DNA from: Gammaproteobacteria bacterium
GTDB taxonomy: Bacteria > Pseudomonadota > Gammaproteobacteria > Pseudomonadales > Pseudohongiellaceae
Length of the DNA: 57,032 nucleotides
Reading direction: 5' to 3'
Assembly (NCBI GenBank): GCA_024644515.1
Contig: JAHEHN010000008.1
Coordinates: 1 to 57,032 of the forward strand
A model generated the notes under the pieces. That model ran no database searches, had not been told where the DNA came from, and worked only from the letters and a program-made list of their open reading frames with translations. This document shows positions 49,417-57,032 of this stretch, in pieces. Made by a program: the position numbers and the translations under genes. Numbering within the stretch: the stretch's first letter is position 1; every line of letters begins with the position of its first letter.

Positions 49417-50592
49417 ATGAGCAGATCATTTCATCCCCCGGTTCGTACACTGATGGGTCCTGGACCTTCTGATGTTAACCCCCGCGTTACTGCCGCAATG
49501 GGCGCACCAACTATTGGCCATCTGGACCCTGCTTTTGTAGGCCTGATGGATGATATAAAAGCCCTGCTCCAGTATGCCTTTCAGACCAAGAACAAGTTAA
49601 CTATTCCTGTTTCTGCCCCAGGTTCTGCGGGTATGGAAACCTGTTTTTATAATCTGCTGGAACGTGGTGAAAAAGCAATTGTTTGCCAGAACGGTGTGTT
49701 TGGCGGACGTATGAAAGAAAATGTTGAGCGCTGTGGCGCCGAACCAGTCATGGTTCAGGATGACTGGGGTTCACCTGTTGATTTAAACAAGGTCGAAGAT
49801 GCCCTTAAAGCCAATCCCGATGCCAAGTTACTCGCCTTCGTTCATGCTGAAACCTCTACCGGTGCCCGCAGTGATGCCAAGGAACTGACAGCACTGGCAC
49901 ATAAGTATGATTGTCTGTCTCTGGTAGACAGTGTTACTGGTCTGGCCGGTGTTGAACTGGATGTGGATGGTTGGGGTATTGATGCGATCTATTCAGGCAC
50001 ACAGAAATGCCTTTCCTGTCCTCCCGGGATTTCACCGGTGAGTTTTGGGGATCGCGCAGTAGAAGTAATCAGTAACCGTAAAACCAAGGTGCAAAGCTGG
50101 TTTCTGGATATGAATCTGGTTATGGGTTACTGGGGAGAAGGCTCACGTGCCTATCATCATACTGCGCCGGTGAACAGCATGTATGGTTTACATGAAGCCC
50201 TGGTCATTCTGGAAGAAGAAGGACTGGAAAACTCCTGGGCTCGTCATGCCAAAAATCATGAGGCATTTGCCGCAGGTATTGAAGCCATGGGCCTGAGTTT
50301 TGTCGTCGCCAAGGATTATAGATTGCCACAACTCAATTCCGTGACTATCCCTGAAGGTATTGAAGAAGCCAAAGTGCGGTCAGCCTTGTTGAAAGATTAC
50401 AATCTCGAAATTGGTGCCGGTCTGGGAGCGCTTGCCGGTAAGGTTTGGCGTATAGGGCTGATGGGCGAAAGCAGTAGCAAGACCAATGTCCTGGTTTGCC
50501 TTGGTGCGCTTGATGCAATACTTACGGATATGGGTGCTTCCATTAACAGCGGCAAGGCCGTAGCAGCTGCACAGGCGTATTATTCAAAATAG
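49417..50592 (+). CDS. Class V aminotransferase, alanine-glyoxylate type
   Basis: A 391-residue PLP enzyme of fold type I. MGPGPSDVNPRVTAAMGAPT and GHLDPAF near the N-terminus, HAETSTGARSD, the cofactor-binding LVDSVTGLAG, and the Schiff-base lysine in SGTQKCLSCPPG are all of the AGXT/serine-glyoxylate subgroup. It would transaminate glyoxylate with alanine or serine; which donor is preferred cannot be told. It begins about 50 bases after the alpha terminator and is followed by a heptamer repeat structure. A role in glycine formation or photorespiratory-like recycling is inference. Confidence 0.88.
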   Translation: MSRSFHPPVRTLMGPGPSDVNPRVTAAMGAPTIGHLDPAFVGLMDDIKALLQYAFQTKNKLTIPVSAPGSAGMETCFYNLLERGEKAIVCQNGVFGGRMKENVERCGAEPVMVQDDWGSPVDLNKVEDALKANPDAKLLAFVHAETSTGARSDAKELTALAHKYDCLSLVDSVTGLAGVELDVDGWGIDAIYSGTQKCLSCPPGISPVSFGDRAVEVISNRKTKVQSWFLDMNLVMGYWGEGSRAYHHTAPVNSMYGLHEALVILEEEGLENSWARHAKNHEAFAAGIEAMGLSFVVAKDYRLPQLNSVTIPEGIEEAKVRSALLKDYNLEIGAGLGALAGKVWRIGLMGESSSKTNVLVCLGALDAILTDMGASINSGKAVAAAQAYYSK

Positions 50593-50593
50593 T

Positions 50594-50690
50594 CACAGTT
50601 CACAAGTCACAAGGGGTCAGCAAATTACCTGAAACATGGTTTTAACCTGAATTTCTTGTGACTTGTAGCTTGAGACTTGAATCTGTCGTT
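50594..50690. repeat. Inverted arms made of AGTCACA heptamers after the aminotransferase gene
   Basis: The left arm runs AGTCACA, GTTCACA, AGTCACA from the base after the stop codon's first letters. The right arm reads TTGTGAC, TTGTAGC, TTGAGAC, TTGAATC, the same heptamer inverted. The exact core is 12 bp: ACAAGTCACAAG (50602-50613) with CTTGTGACTTGT (50655-50666). About 41 bases separate the arms. No U-run follows. Confidence 0.75.
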
Positions 50691-50693
50691 CTC

Positions 50694-50722
50694 TTGACAG
50701 TGATCACTCCCCCGCGTAAAAC
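50694..50722 (+). promoter_or_regulatory. Promoter of the FAH-family/glutaminase pair
   Basis: A perfect TTGACA (50694-50699), 17 bases, TAAAAC (50717-50722). It predicts a leader of about 38 bases before the ATG at 50767. It abuts the right arm of the heptamer repeats. Confidence 0.65.
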
Positions 50723-50766
50723 TTACTTCCTCTTAAAATTATAAAAACAGAGCAGGGGGACTGGGC

Positions 50767-51912
50767 ATGTTATCCACGCAATTTTTCAGGCCGTTACTGG
50801 CATTTCTTTTATTCACTTTTACCAATTCAGTTCTTGCGCAATCCGTTGACGATATTCTTGCGCCTTTCAAAGTCGGCACTTTCGCCATTAATGGTGAAGC
50901 CCAGGTTGGCCTGGTATATCGTGATTCAATTATTGTCGAGCTGGACGCTGCCAATGCCGCTCTGGAAAAGGCAGGTAGCGTTCCCGACTTGCCGATGCCG
51001 GCGGACATGATTGAATTGATTGAGCGCTATGAGTATGGACTCAAGCGTCGTCTCTATGAGATTACCAACCACCTGGTTCTGAATAATCTGCTTGATGATG
51101 AACAGCCTGCGTGGGTTCATGGACTGGACTCTGTCGATACTCTGCCACCGATTATGTATCCCGGTAAAATCATGAATGCCGCGGTGAATTTTTACACTCA
51201 CGTAAATGAGACCGGCACCCCTGAAGAAATCGCTGCAGCGCGGCGTGAACGGCGTGAAAACCGTGGTGCGCCCTATCTATTCCTCAAGCCAACCCGTGGC
51301 GCTGTTATTGGTGATGGCGATTCGGTTGTGATTCCCTATGGCCGTAATCAGACTGACTGGGAAGTTGAGCTTGGTACTGTAATCGGCACAACCGCCAAGT
51401 ATGTTTCTGCAGACAATGCCTGGGACCATATTTTTGGTTTCATGGTAACTATGGATATATCTGATCGTGGTGGTCGTCCTCCCGGCGGCTTTCAGGGTGT
51501 GGACTGGTTTGTCGGTAAAGGCCATGACACCTTTGCCCCCATGGGCCCCTGGATCGTGCCCAAGGAATTCTTTGGCGACCCCATGGAAAACCTGCGTCAG
51601 ACGCTGGATATCGGTGATCAAAGAATGCAGGAATCCACGGCAGGTGACATGATTCATTCCCTCTATGAGCTGATGGAATATGCCTCGTCCCTGATTACGC
51701 TGTATCCCGGCGACGTGCTGAACAATGGCACCTCGGGTGGCGTGGGGATGGGCACATCAGTTCGGGGTGAGCAGCGTTTCCTGCAGGATGGCGAGGTTAT
51801 TGAAGCCAGCATTGATGGCATTGGCAAGCTCAGGGTCAGTGTGTCAGCAGAAGCCTCCAGACCTCAGGGAACCGGTGCCCAGTTACCCCCTGTGAGTTCC
51901 TATCGCCAATAA
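50767..51912 (+). CDS. Exported fumarylacetoacetate hydrolase (FAH)-family protein
   Basis: A 381-residue protein with a Sec signal peptide (1-24, TNSVLA/QS). The C-terminal two thirds are an FAH fold: the metal-binding EVELGTVIG near residue 199, an Asp in TMDISDRGGRPPGG near 229, a DWFVGKGHDTFAPMGPWIVP loop, and the closing NGTSGGVGMGT. The family splits C-C bonds of acyl pyruvates and related diketo acids in the cytoplasm; a periplasmic member is unusual. The substrate is not predicted. Start chosen at the ATG that gives the signal peptide. A glutaminase follows after 28 bases. Confidence 0.85.
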   Translation: MLSTQFFRPLLAFLLFTFTNSVLAQSVDDILAPFKVGTFAINGEAQVGLVYRDSIIVELDAANAALEKAGSVPDLPMPADMIELIERYEYGLKRRLYEITNHLVLNNLLDDEQPAWVHGLDSVDTLPPIMYPGKIMNAAVNFYTHVNETGTPEEIAAARRERRENRGAPYLFLKPTRGAVIGDGDSVVIPYGRNQTDWEVELGTVIGTTAKYVSADNAWDHIFGFMVTMDISDRGGRPPGGFQGVDWFVGKGHDTFAPMGPWIVPKEFFGDPMENLRQTLDIGDQRMQESTAGDMIHSLYELMEYASSLITLYPGDVLNNGTSGGVGMGTSVRGEQRFLQDGEVIEASIDGIGKLRVSVSAEASRPQGTGAQLPPVSSYRQ

Positions 51913-51940
51913 TAAAGCACAGCTTGAAAATGGATCTGCG

Positions 51941-52819
51941 ATGGAATTTGAAAAAATATTCCAGGATATTCCTGCCCATGTGAAGGCGCTCCATGGTAAG
52001 GGTGAAGTAGCCAGTTATATACCAGCGTTGGCATGCATTCCGGGCGATAAGTTTGGCATGGCTTTGCATACGGTAAGTGGAGATTGCTTTAGTACAGGCG
52101 ATAGTGAAGAGCGATTTTCCATTCAGAGTATTTCCAAGGTTTTTACTCTCAGTCTTGCAATGGGATTTGAAGGAGACAGTCTCTGGCGCCGTGTCGGCCG
52201 TGAGCCTTCCGGTAATCCATTTAATTCTTTAATCCAGCTTGAATACGAAAAAGGCATTCCCCGGAACCCTCTCATAAATGCCGGTGCGTTGGTCATTTCC
52301 GATGTGCTGGTTTCCAATCTGGATGATCCCAAAAAGGCATTGCTGGATCATATGAGAGTGCTTAGTGGCTGCTTTGATATTAATTTCGATAGTGAAGTGG
52401 CCAGGTCTCAAGCCCAGACGGGTTTTATTAACCGGGCACTGGCCAACTTTTTGAAGGGAAATAACAATCTGTTTAATGATGTTGACGAGGTGCTGGATCT
52501 CTATTTTCACCAGTGTGCCATCGCCATGAGTTGTAGTGAGCTAGCTAATGCAAGCCTGCATCTGGCCAATCATGGTTTTTCCAAAGCCATGGATGAATCC
52601 ATACTGACCACTGAGCAGACCAAACGAATGAATTCGTTAATGCTGACCTGCGGCCTTTACGATGCGGTAGGAGAATTTGCCTTTCGTGTGGGGCTGCCTG
52701 CGAAAAGTGGCGTCGGCGGCGGCATTATTGCGGTATTACCCGGCGTATACTCTGTTGCCGTATGGTCCCCGGCTCTGGAGGCTTCGGGTAATTCACTGGC
52801 AGGCGCTGCGGCTTTGTAG
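51941..52819 (+). CDS. glsA: Glutaminase
   Basis: A 292-residue serine-dependent glutaminase that converts glutamine to glutamate and ammonia. The Ser-x-x-Lys catalytic pair is in FSIQSISKVF; EPSGNPFNS, NPLINAGAL and PAKSGVGGGI are conserved blocks. It lacks a signal peptide, so it is cytoplasmic. The C-terminus stops at GNSLAGAAAL, slightly shorter than typical members of about 305 residues. It lies 28 bases after the FAH-family gene, likely one operon. It opposes the GSII encoded at 4162. Confidence 0.9.
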   Translation: MEFEKIFQDIPAHVKALHGKGEVASYIPALACIPGDKFGMALHTVSGDCFSTGDSEERFSIQSISKVFTLSLAMGFEGDSLWRRVGREPSGNPFNSLIQLEYEKGIPRNPLINAGALVISDVLVSNLDDPKKALLDHMRVLSGCFDINFDSEVARSQAQTGFINRALANFLKGNNNLFNDVDEVLDLYFHQCAIAMSCSELANASLHLANHGFSKAMDESILTTEQTKRMNSLMLTCGLYDAVGEFAFRVGLPAKSGVGGGIIAVLPGVYSVAVWSPALEASGNSLAGAAAL

Positions 52820-52870
52820 TATCTGACCAGGATTACCGGACGCTCGGTTTTCTGAATTAAACCTGCAATA

Positions 52871-52895
52871 GAAAAGCCCTGGAGAACAGCAGGGC
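52871..52895 (-). terminator. Terminator of the PyrD-PyrK-like gene
   Basis: GCCCTG (52876-52881) and CAGGGC (52890-52895) enclose eight bases; on the minus strand the stem runs into TTTTC. It sits between the convergent glutaminase and flavoprotein genes. Confidence 0.6.
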
Positions 52896-52907
52896 GCTAT
52901 GATTTTG

Positions 52908-54545
52908 TTATTGAGTATTCTCAACCAGGAAAGGACCATCCACACAGAGCCGGCGTCCGTCAGGAGAATTACAGGCCCCGCAGATGCCGACTCCACACTT
53001 GGTCATGTAGTCGATGGCATTGAAGATTTGATCTTCGCGACAAAAGGCCCGTTGTACTGATACTGCGGCATGCACCATGGGTTCCGGGCCACAGTTATAA
53101 AAAACCAGTTTGTCGAGTTCTGCCTGGCTCATTTCTGCCAGGCGCTGGCGCAATAACTCTGTCACCACCCCATGAAATCCTGCGCTGCCATCATCCGTAG
53201 CAATATGGGTGCGGCAGATTGCCTCGCATTCATCAATAAAATAGAGCCTTTCGCTGTTTCTTGCGCCAAAGAATATTTCTGCTTTATTAGTGCCACTGTT
53301 ACTGAAGTCCCGGGCAATCTGATACACCGCCGCCAGGCCGGTACCGCCACTGACGGCCATGATGGTGGCATCGGCTGGTGGTGTCACAGCAATGCCGTGA
53401 GGGCCCCGGAAATAAGCTTCAGTACCAGGTTCGAGGCTCATCAGCGCTTGCGTGAACTGGCCCAGATTAATCACTACCAGTGAGAAAGGATCGTCGGTTA
53501 ATGCGGAAAAAGGCTTTTCGCCAAGCCCCGGTACCCATAGGAAAATAAATTCGCCGGGTTTTACCCCTACCTTGCGATCGAAGGTAAGAATGCAGATGTC
53601 ATCGCAGATACGTTTGTTCTCCACCAGGGTGACCGGTGAAAACTCCATATCAATATCGTAACGTACCAGTGATTCGGCGGTTTCAGTATCGTTTTCCAGA
53701 TCACTGCTCAGAGCTTTGAAATAATCTGCTATGTCATCAGTAGTCATTCCTACCAGTGCAGAGCCTATGCCGAAAATGGTGGCACCAGCATGCTGGAAGG
53801 AACGCACATCTTCAGCGCTGGAAAGGCCGCCACAGGCAATTACGGGAATATCAAGATGACTCACCTGGCTGACACATTTCAGCGCAATCGGCAGTACCCC
53901 TTTGCCGGACATACCGCCTTCGCCATTGCTCAATACCGCATGACCGTGGCGAGTGTGCTGGCTTGGACCAACGGTATTGATCGCGCACAATGCATCGGCG
54001 CCACCGGCAAGGGCGGCTTCGGCGATTTCAGCAAAATTGGGAACATTAGGCGTTAATTTGGGAATGACAGGAATATCGACGGCAGCTTTTACTGCGGCGG
54101 TAATTTCCTTGACCAGCGCTGGGTCCTGCCCCATTGCCATGCCATAGCCTTTCGCATGAGGGCAGGAAAGGTTTAATTCCAGTCCATCCGCATGGGGCGC
54201 CAGTATTTTGGCCACTTCTACATATTCTTCCACGCTGCCACCAAAAATCGAAATCAACAGAAAGCGATCTTCAGGAATTTCCAGCTGCGCCATCAATTCG
54301 GCTGAGCGGACGGCACCGGGATTGGTCAGGCCGACAGCATTCATGAAACAGCCTGGGGCATACTGACTTAGTATAGGTTCACGATAGCCCAGCCGTGGTT
54401 CAAGACAAATACTCTTGGTAGTAAGCACGCCAACTTCAGCAATCTGATCAAAAAAGCGCTGAATGATGGGCGCGGCACAGGTAACGATGCCGGAGGGAAC
54501 GGTAAAGGGGCCGGATAAGGTCTTGCCCAGAAATTCAGTTTTCAA
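52908..54545 (-). CDS. Fused dihydroorotate dehydrogenase-like flavoprotein (PyrD-PyrK type)
   Basis: A 545-residue protein that joins two usually separate subunits. Residues 1-310 are a class 1 dihydroorotate dehydrogenase barrel: FMNAVGLTNPG (67-77), the catalytic-loop NLSCPHAKG with Cys128 (class 1B type), and the FMN-binding IACGG and GIGSALVG. Residues about 315-500 are an FAD/NAD reductase with PGEFIFLWVPG and AVSGGTGLAAVYQ, and the end has a 2Fe-2S motif Cys517-x4-Cys-x2-Cys-x8-Cys534. Class 1B enzymes pass electrons to NAD. Whether it makes orotate or acts on another cyclic substrate (as PreA does) is open. Class 2 PyrD is usual in gammaproteobacteria. Confidence 0.85.
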   Translation of the reverse strand: MKTEFLGKTLSGPFTVPSGIVTCAAPIIQRFFDQIAEVGVLTTKSICLEPRLGYREPILSQYAPGCFMNAVGLTNPGAVRSAELMAQLEIPEDRFLLISIFGGSVEEYVEVAKILAPHADGLELNLSCPHAKGYGMAMGQDPALVKEITAAVKAAVDIPVIPKLTPNVPNFAEIAEAALAGGADALCAINTVGPSQHTRHGHAVLSNGEGGMSGKGVLPIALKCVSQVSHLDIPVIACGGLSSAEDVRSFQHAGATIFGIGSALVGMTTDDIADYFKALSSDLENDTETAESLVRYDIDMEFSPVTLVENKRICDDICILTFDRKVGVKPGEFIFLWVPGLGEKPFSALTDDPFSLVVINLGQFTQALMSLEPGTEAYFRGPHGIAVTPPADATIMAVSGGTGLAAVYQIARDFSNSGTNKAEIFFGARNSERLYFIDECEAICRTHIATDDGSAGFHGVVTELLRQRLAEMSQAELDKLVFYNCGPEPMVHAAVSVQRAFCREDQIFNAIDYMTKCGVGICGACNSPDGRRLCVDGPFLVENTQ

Positions 54546-54638
54546 AATTTTCCAGTTCTTTGTGGTTAACTAAGCAGAAAAACATTTTAGCTTTCATTCA
54601 CTTTTATTTCGAGAGAAGCTTGTCCCTTTAGGCGGATT

Positions 54639-55184
54639 TTATCGTTCGATCTTCGTCATCTTTGAGCCTTCAAAGGTCAGGTTGAACATCAGTCCCTTGT
54701 TGGAAAAAATAAACCCGATAATTGGCTGCTGTGCAGAGTTGGAGCTGATTTCACCACCGGCGCCAAATTCCACCACGGCGACACTGCCGTCAACACCGGC
54801 TTCCCAACCGTCGCTGCTGCGAAAGGTATCAAGGGCATCATCCGTCATAAATAGAATGATCTGGGATTTGACCTGGGCGCCGAGCTGAAAGCCGATAGAG
54901 GCCCCTGCGGTGTTGTAGTAATCTACCGCGCTGCCATTGATCATCAGCGCGCCTTCACCATATTCACCGCCAATACCAATACCAGCCTTGACCACCCGGG
55001 GGAAAACCAGCATGCCTTTAGAGCGTTCAGCCAGGCGCTTGCCGGCAGCAGACTCAGAATAGAGTTTTTCCAGGGCCACTTCGATATAGGTATCAATCTC
55101 TACCTTGGACGCTGCAGTGGCAAGAATTGGCAGCAGTAATGAAAATCCCAGGATTATGAGGGTACTTAATTTTTGCGGCTTCAT
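54639..55184 (-). CDS. SYLF-domain (YSC84-like) exported protein
   Basis: A 181-residue protein with a signal peptide ending LATA/AS. The rest is a YSC84/SYLF lipid-binding domain with SKGMLVFPRVVKAGIGIGGEYG and the C-terminal GFIFSNKGLMFNLTFEGSKMTKI. Eukaryotic relatives bind phosphoinositides; bacterial members are periplasmic and poorly studied. The ATG at 55184 is chosen because CGGAG precedes it and it begins the signal peptide; the frame is open to 55307. It is 126 bases downstream of the phospholipase D gene, same strand. Confidence 0.88.
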   Translation of the reverse strand: MKPQKLSTLIILGFSLLLPILATAASKVEIDTYIEVALEKLYSESAAGKRLAERSKGMLVFPRVVKAGIGIGGEYGEGALMINGSAVDYYNTAGASIGFQLGAQVKSQIILFMTDDALDTFRSSDGWEAGVDGSVAVVEFGAGGEISSNSAQQPIIGFIFSNKGLMFNLTFEGSKMTKIER

Positions 55185-55310
55185 TGGTTTGTCTCCGAAA
55201 CAGTTTAAAAGCTGATTAAAGAATAAATAATAGCGTGAGTTGATTCTACCGGTTGGCATCGGGTTTGTGATACAGGTTTCTTTTATTTTGGCACTTTTCA
55301 TTGGCATTGA

Positions 55311-56813
55311 TTACATTTCTGCTTCAATAGGCAAGTGGGCAAAAAACCAGTCTTCCAGACGCTGCATAAAAGAGGCCGCTGGCTGGCTGGTTCGGGTTTC
55401 TGTATCGGACTGCCATATTACCCGGTCATTTTCATCGAGGGTCAACTGCCAGGCGTTATCCAGGTCAAAATCAATGGCATAGTCACTTCTTACTGCCCGG
55501 TTTAATGCTTCACTTTCTACCAACAGCCCCATTTCCGTATTCATGCGCAAGGAACGTGGATCAAAGTTAGAATTGCCAATAAAAGTTTTGTCGTGATCCA
55601 GAATCAGTACTTTGGCATGTAAGGCCAGTGATTTATTTTCAATGGGAGGCAGGATATACCTTTCCCGGGTTTGTGCATCAACTCGGAGTTCGTGTAATTC
55701 GGCGCCATTTTTTAATAGGGTAGTGATGTGGTTTCGATAAGAGCTGTGTGCGGCAAGATGATTATTTGACTGGATTGAGTTGGTGAGCAACTGGATGGTT
55801 ACTCCCTTTTCAACCAGCTCATAAATGGAGGTTTCTATATTTTCAGCCGGGATCAGATAGGCAGAAACCAATACGATATTTTCCCTGGCTTGATTAAAAT
55901 ATGACTCAAGGCTATTGACAAGCTGGACCGGTGCACTGGACTCATCAGCAGGGTCATCACCTGGTGGATCATCAGCGATCACTTTTACTTTTCCCTGATA
56001 AGCATCCTTCACCAGTATGGAAAAAGTTTCAATTAAGGACTGTTGGTTTATTTCCTCATGGATTTGAGAATGTGGTCGTGCTGAAAGGCTAGGGTTGTCA
56101 GACTTCTGGGAAGAAGGCTTGAATTGTATGATTTCCTCTATTGGAAATGACCACTGGTCATTCCAGTAATTACTAAAGGTGTCAGCTATCCCGTTGACAA
56201 CGGGCCCTCCGACCATTAACTCCATATCACGAAAATTGACAGTTTCATCCAGGCCAAAATATTCATCTGCCAGATTGCGTCCGCCAACAATGGCCAGTCG
56301 CTTGTCGATAATCATTGCCTTGTTATGCATGCGATGATTGAGACGGTGAAACTCGGAAAGATTGAGTATTTCACGTGTGAGTAAATTATCAGAACGACGT
56401 TTATAGGGGTTAAAAACCCGATACTCGATATTTGGATTATCTATCAGCTCTGCGATGAAGCCTTCTTCTCCAATTATGAATGTGTCATCAACCAGTAATT
56501 TTATTTTTACGCCGCGCTCAGCCGCCCTGATCAGATGTTCCTCGATAAGTAGGCCAGTGGTGTCGGGAGTCCACAAAAAAGTCTGCAGATCGATACTTTC
56601 TGAAGCTGAATCGATTGCTTTAAGGCGCCAATCAAGGGCCTGCGGACCATTGTTAAGTATTACCTGCCACTCCCCGGGCTGAGCTTCTCTAATGGCTGCC
56701 CATAATGGATTGTCAGCGGAAGTGGTGGTGATTTCAGCTTCGCAACTAACAGGATTGAGGCTTGAGCAGGCTGCTAGAAACAATAGCGTAAAAAAAAGAA
56801 ATGTCAGGCGCAT
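55311..56813 (-). CDS. Phospholipase D-family lipoprotein
   Basis: A 500-residue protein with a lipoprotein signal (LAAC, Cys16). Two HKD half-sites make the active site: HNKAMIID near residue 170 and HAKVLILD near 420, the second followed by GNSNFDPRS. This architecture is that of cardiolipin-synthase/phospholipase D-like enzymes of the envelope, which transfer or hydrolyse phosphatidyl groups. An insertion between the two sites (about residues 235-275, Ser/Pro/Lys-rich) is not shared by the short forms. An upstream partial CDS ends 11 bases before its start, so it is probably cotranscribed with the YSC84-like gene. Confidence 0.88.
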   Translation of the reverse strand: MRLTFLFFTLLFLAACSSLNPVSCEAEITTTSADNPLWAAIREAQPGEWQVILNNGPQALDWRLKAIDSASESIDLQTFLWTPDTTGLLIEEHLIRAAERGVKIKLLVDDTFIIGEEGFIAELIDNPNIEYRVFNPYKRRSDNLLTREILNLSEFHRLNHRMHNKAMIIDKRLAIVGGRNLADEYFGLDETVNFRDMELMVGGPVVNGIADTFSNYWNDQWSFPIEEIIQFKPSSQKSDNPSLSARPHSQIHEEINQQSLIETFSILVKDAYQGKVKVIADDPPGDDPADESSAPVQLVNSLESYFNQARENIVLVSAYLIPAENIETSIYELVEKGVTIQLLTNSIQSNNHLAAHSSYRNHITTLLKNGAELHELRVDAQTRERYILPPIENKSLALHAKVLILDHDKTFIGNSNFDPRSLRMNTEMGLLVESEALNRAVRSDYAIDFDLDNAWQLTLDENDRVIWQSDTETRTSQPAASFMQRLEDWFFAHLPIEAEM

Positions 56814-56824
56814 ACAAGTGTTGT

Positions 56825-57032
56825 TCAGAAAGTCTCTTGTTCAGATTGCCGCAGGCTGGTCAGTTTTTGGTGAAGCCAGTCACCACTGGTCATTTTTTCC
56901 TGTCCGGGGCTGGCGATATGATAGGGCTTGCCGGAAAGTGAACTTTTGCTGGCCAGACTGTCGATAAAATTTTCTGAAGTTTTTGCGTATTTCTTCCCGC
57001 GTTTAAATTTAAGTGTCAGGTGATAGGCGGCA
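56825..57032 (-). CDS. C-terminal end of an unrecognised protein (cut by right edge)
   Basis: On the minus strand an open frame enters from the right edge and runs 69 codons to a stop at 56825-56827. The visible residues end KLTSLRQSEQETF and include FKRGKKYAKTSENFIDSL. I do not recognise the family. It ends 11 bases before the phospholipase D start in the same direction, which favours a real operon gene, but its length alone is modest evidence. Confidence 0.45.
   Translation of the reverse strand, partial: AAYHLTLKFKRGKKYAKTSENFIDSLASKSSLSGKPYHIASPGQEKMTSGDWLHQKLTSLRQSEQETF

Noticed and set aside
56692..56967. A 91-codon frame on the plus strand at the right edge
   Set aside because: It overlaps the phospholipase D signal sequence antisense and the partial minus-strand frame; no family features.

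Overview
This 57 kb window is chromosomal DNA from a gammaproteobacterium. The order birA-coaX-SPOR gene-tRNA(Tyr, Gly, Thr)-tuf-tRNA(Trp)-secE-nusG-rplKAJL-rpoBC-rpsLG-fusA-S10-spc-alpha matches the Pseudomonas-type arrangement. The flanking genes (DUF5916 outer-membrane protein, DUF6152 protein, cytochrome/Vgb propeller, two ammonium transporters) are of kinds common in marine heterotrophic gammaproteobacteria. That lineage suggestion is an inference; no rRNA gene is present.

Layout. 1-3751: the end of an outer-membrane DUF5916 protein, then a PP2C phosphatase and a Hanks-type kinase that converge tail to tail. 3752-14019: a nitrogen-assimilation region with a eukaryotic-type (GSII) glutamine synthetase, a glnK-amtB operon and a second, signal-peptide-bearing ammonium transporter. 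Candidate NtrC sites and sigma-54 promoters lie in its intergenic spaces. Within this region are a cytochrome-propeller protein, an O-antigen ligase/polymerase-like protein and a two-gene exported cluster with DUF6152. 14131-16775: birA, coaX and a SPOR-like gene. 16838-49320: an uninterrupted translation/transcription block with four tRNAs, tuf, secE, nusG, ten large-subunit/RNA polymerase or str-operon genes, and the complete S10, spc and alpha operons including rpmD and rpmJ. 49417-57032: metabolic genes (class V aminotransferase, exported FAH-family protein, glutaminase, a fused PyrD-PyrK-like flavoprotein) and envelope genes (SYLF/YSC84 protein, phospholipase D lipoprotein), then a CDS cut by the right edge.

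Regulation visible in the sequence: good sigma-70 promoters ahead of the tRNA-tuf operon, rplK, rpsL, rpsJ and the exported FAH gene; the conserved L10 leader ahead of rplJ; an attenuator-like hairpin between rplL and rpoB; and a strong U-tailed hairpin directly after the S10 promoter, which suggests attenuation of the S10 operon. No tuf copy follows fusA.

The main unexplained structures are intergenic. Two spacers, after rpoC and after the aminotransferase gene, hold inverted arms that are each built from degenerate 7-bp tandem repeats and start within a few bases of a stop codon. The rpsK-rpsD spacer holds six 11/12-bp repeats that start inside the last codons of rpsK. The glnK-amt spacer is bracketed by 34-bp inverted arms (28 of 34 identical) that contain NtrC-like dyads, so it is either a MITE-like element or a paired enhancer. 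A 14-bp dyad lies ahead of the cytochrome-propeller gene. No CRISPR array, prophage, insertion-sequence transposase or obvious defence system was seen.
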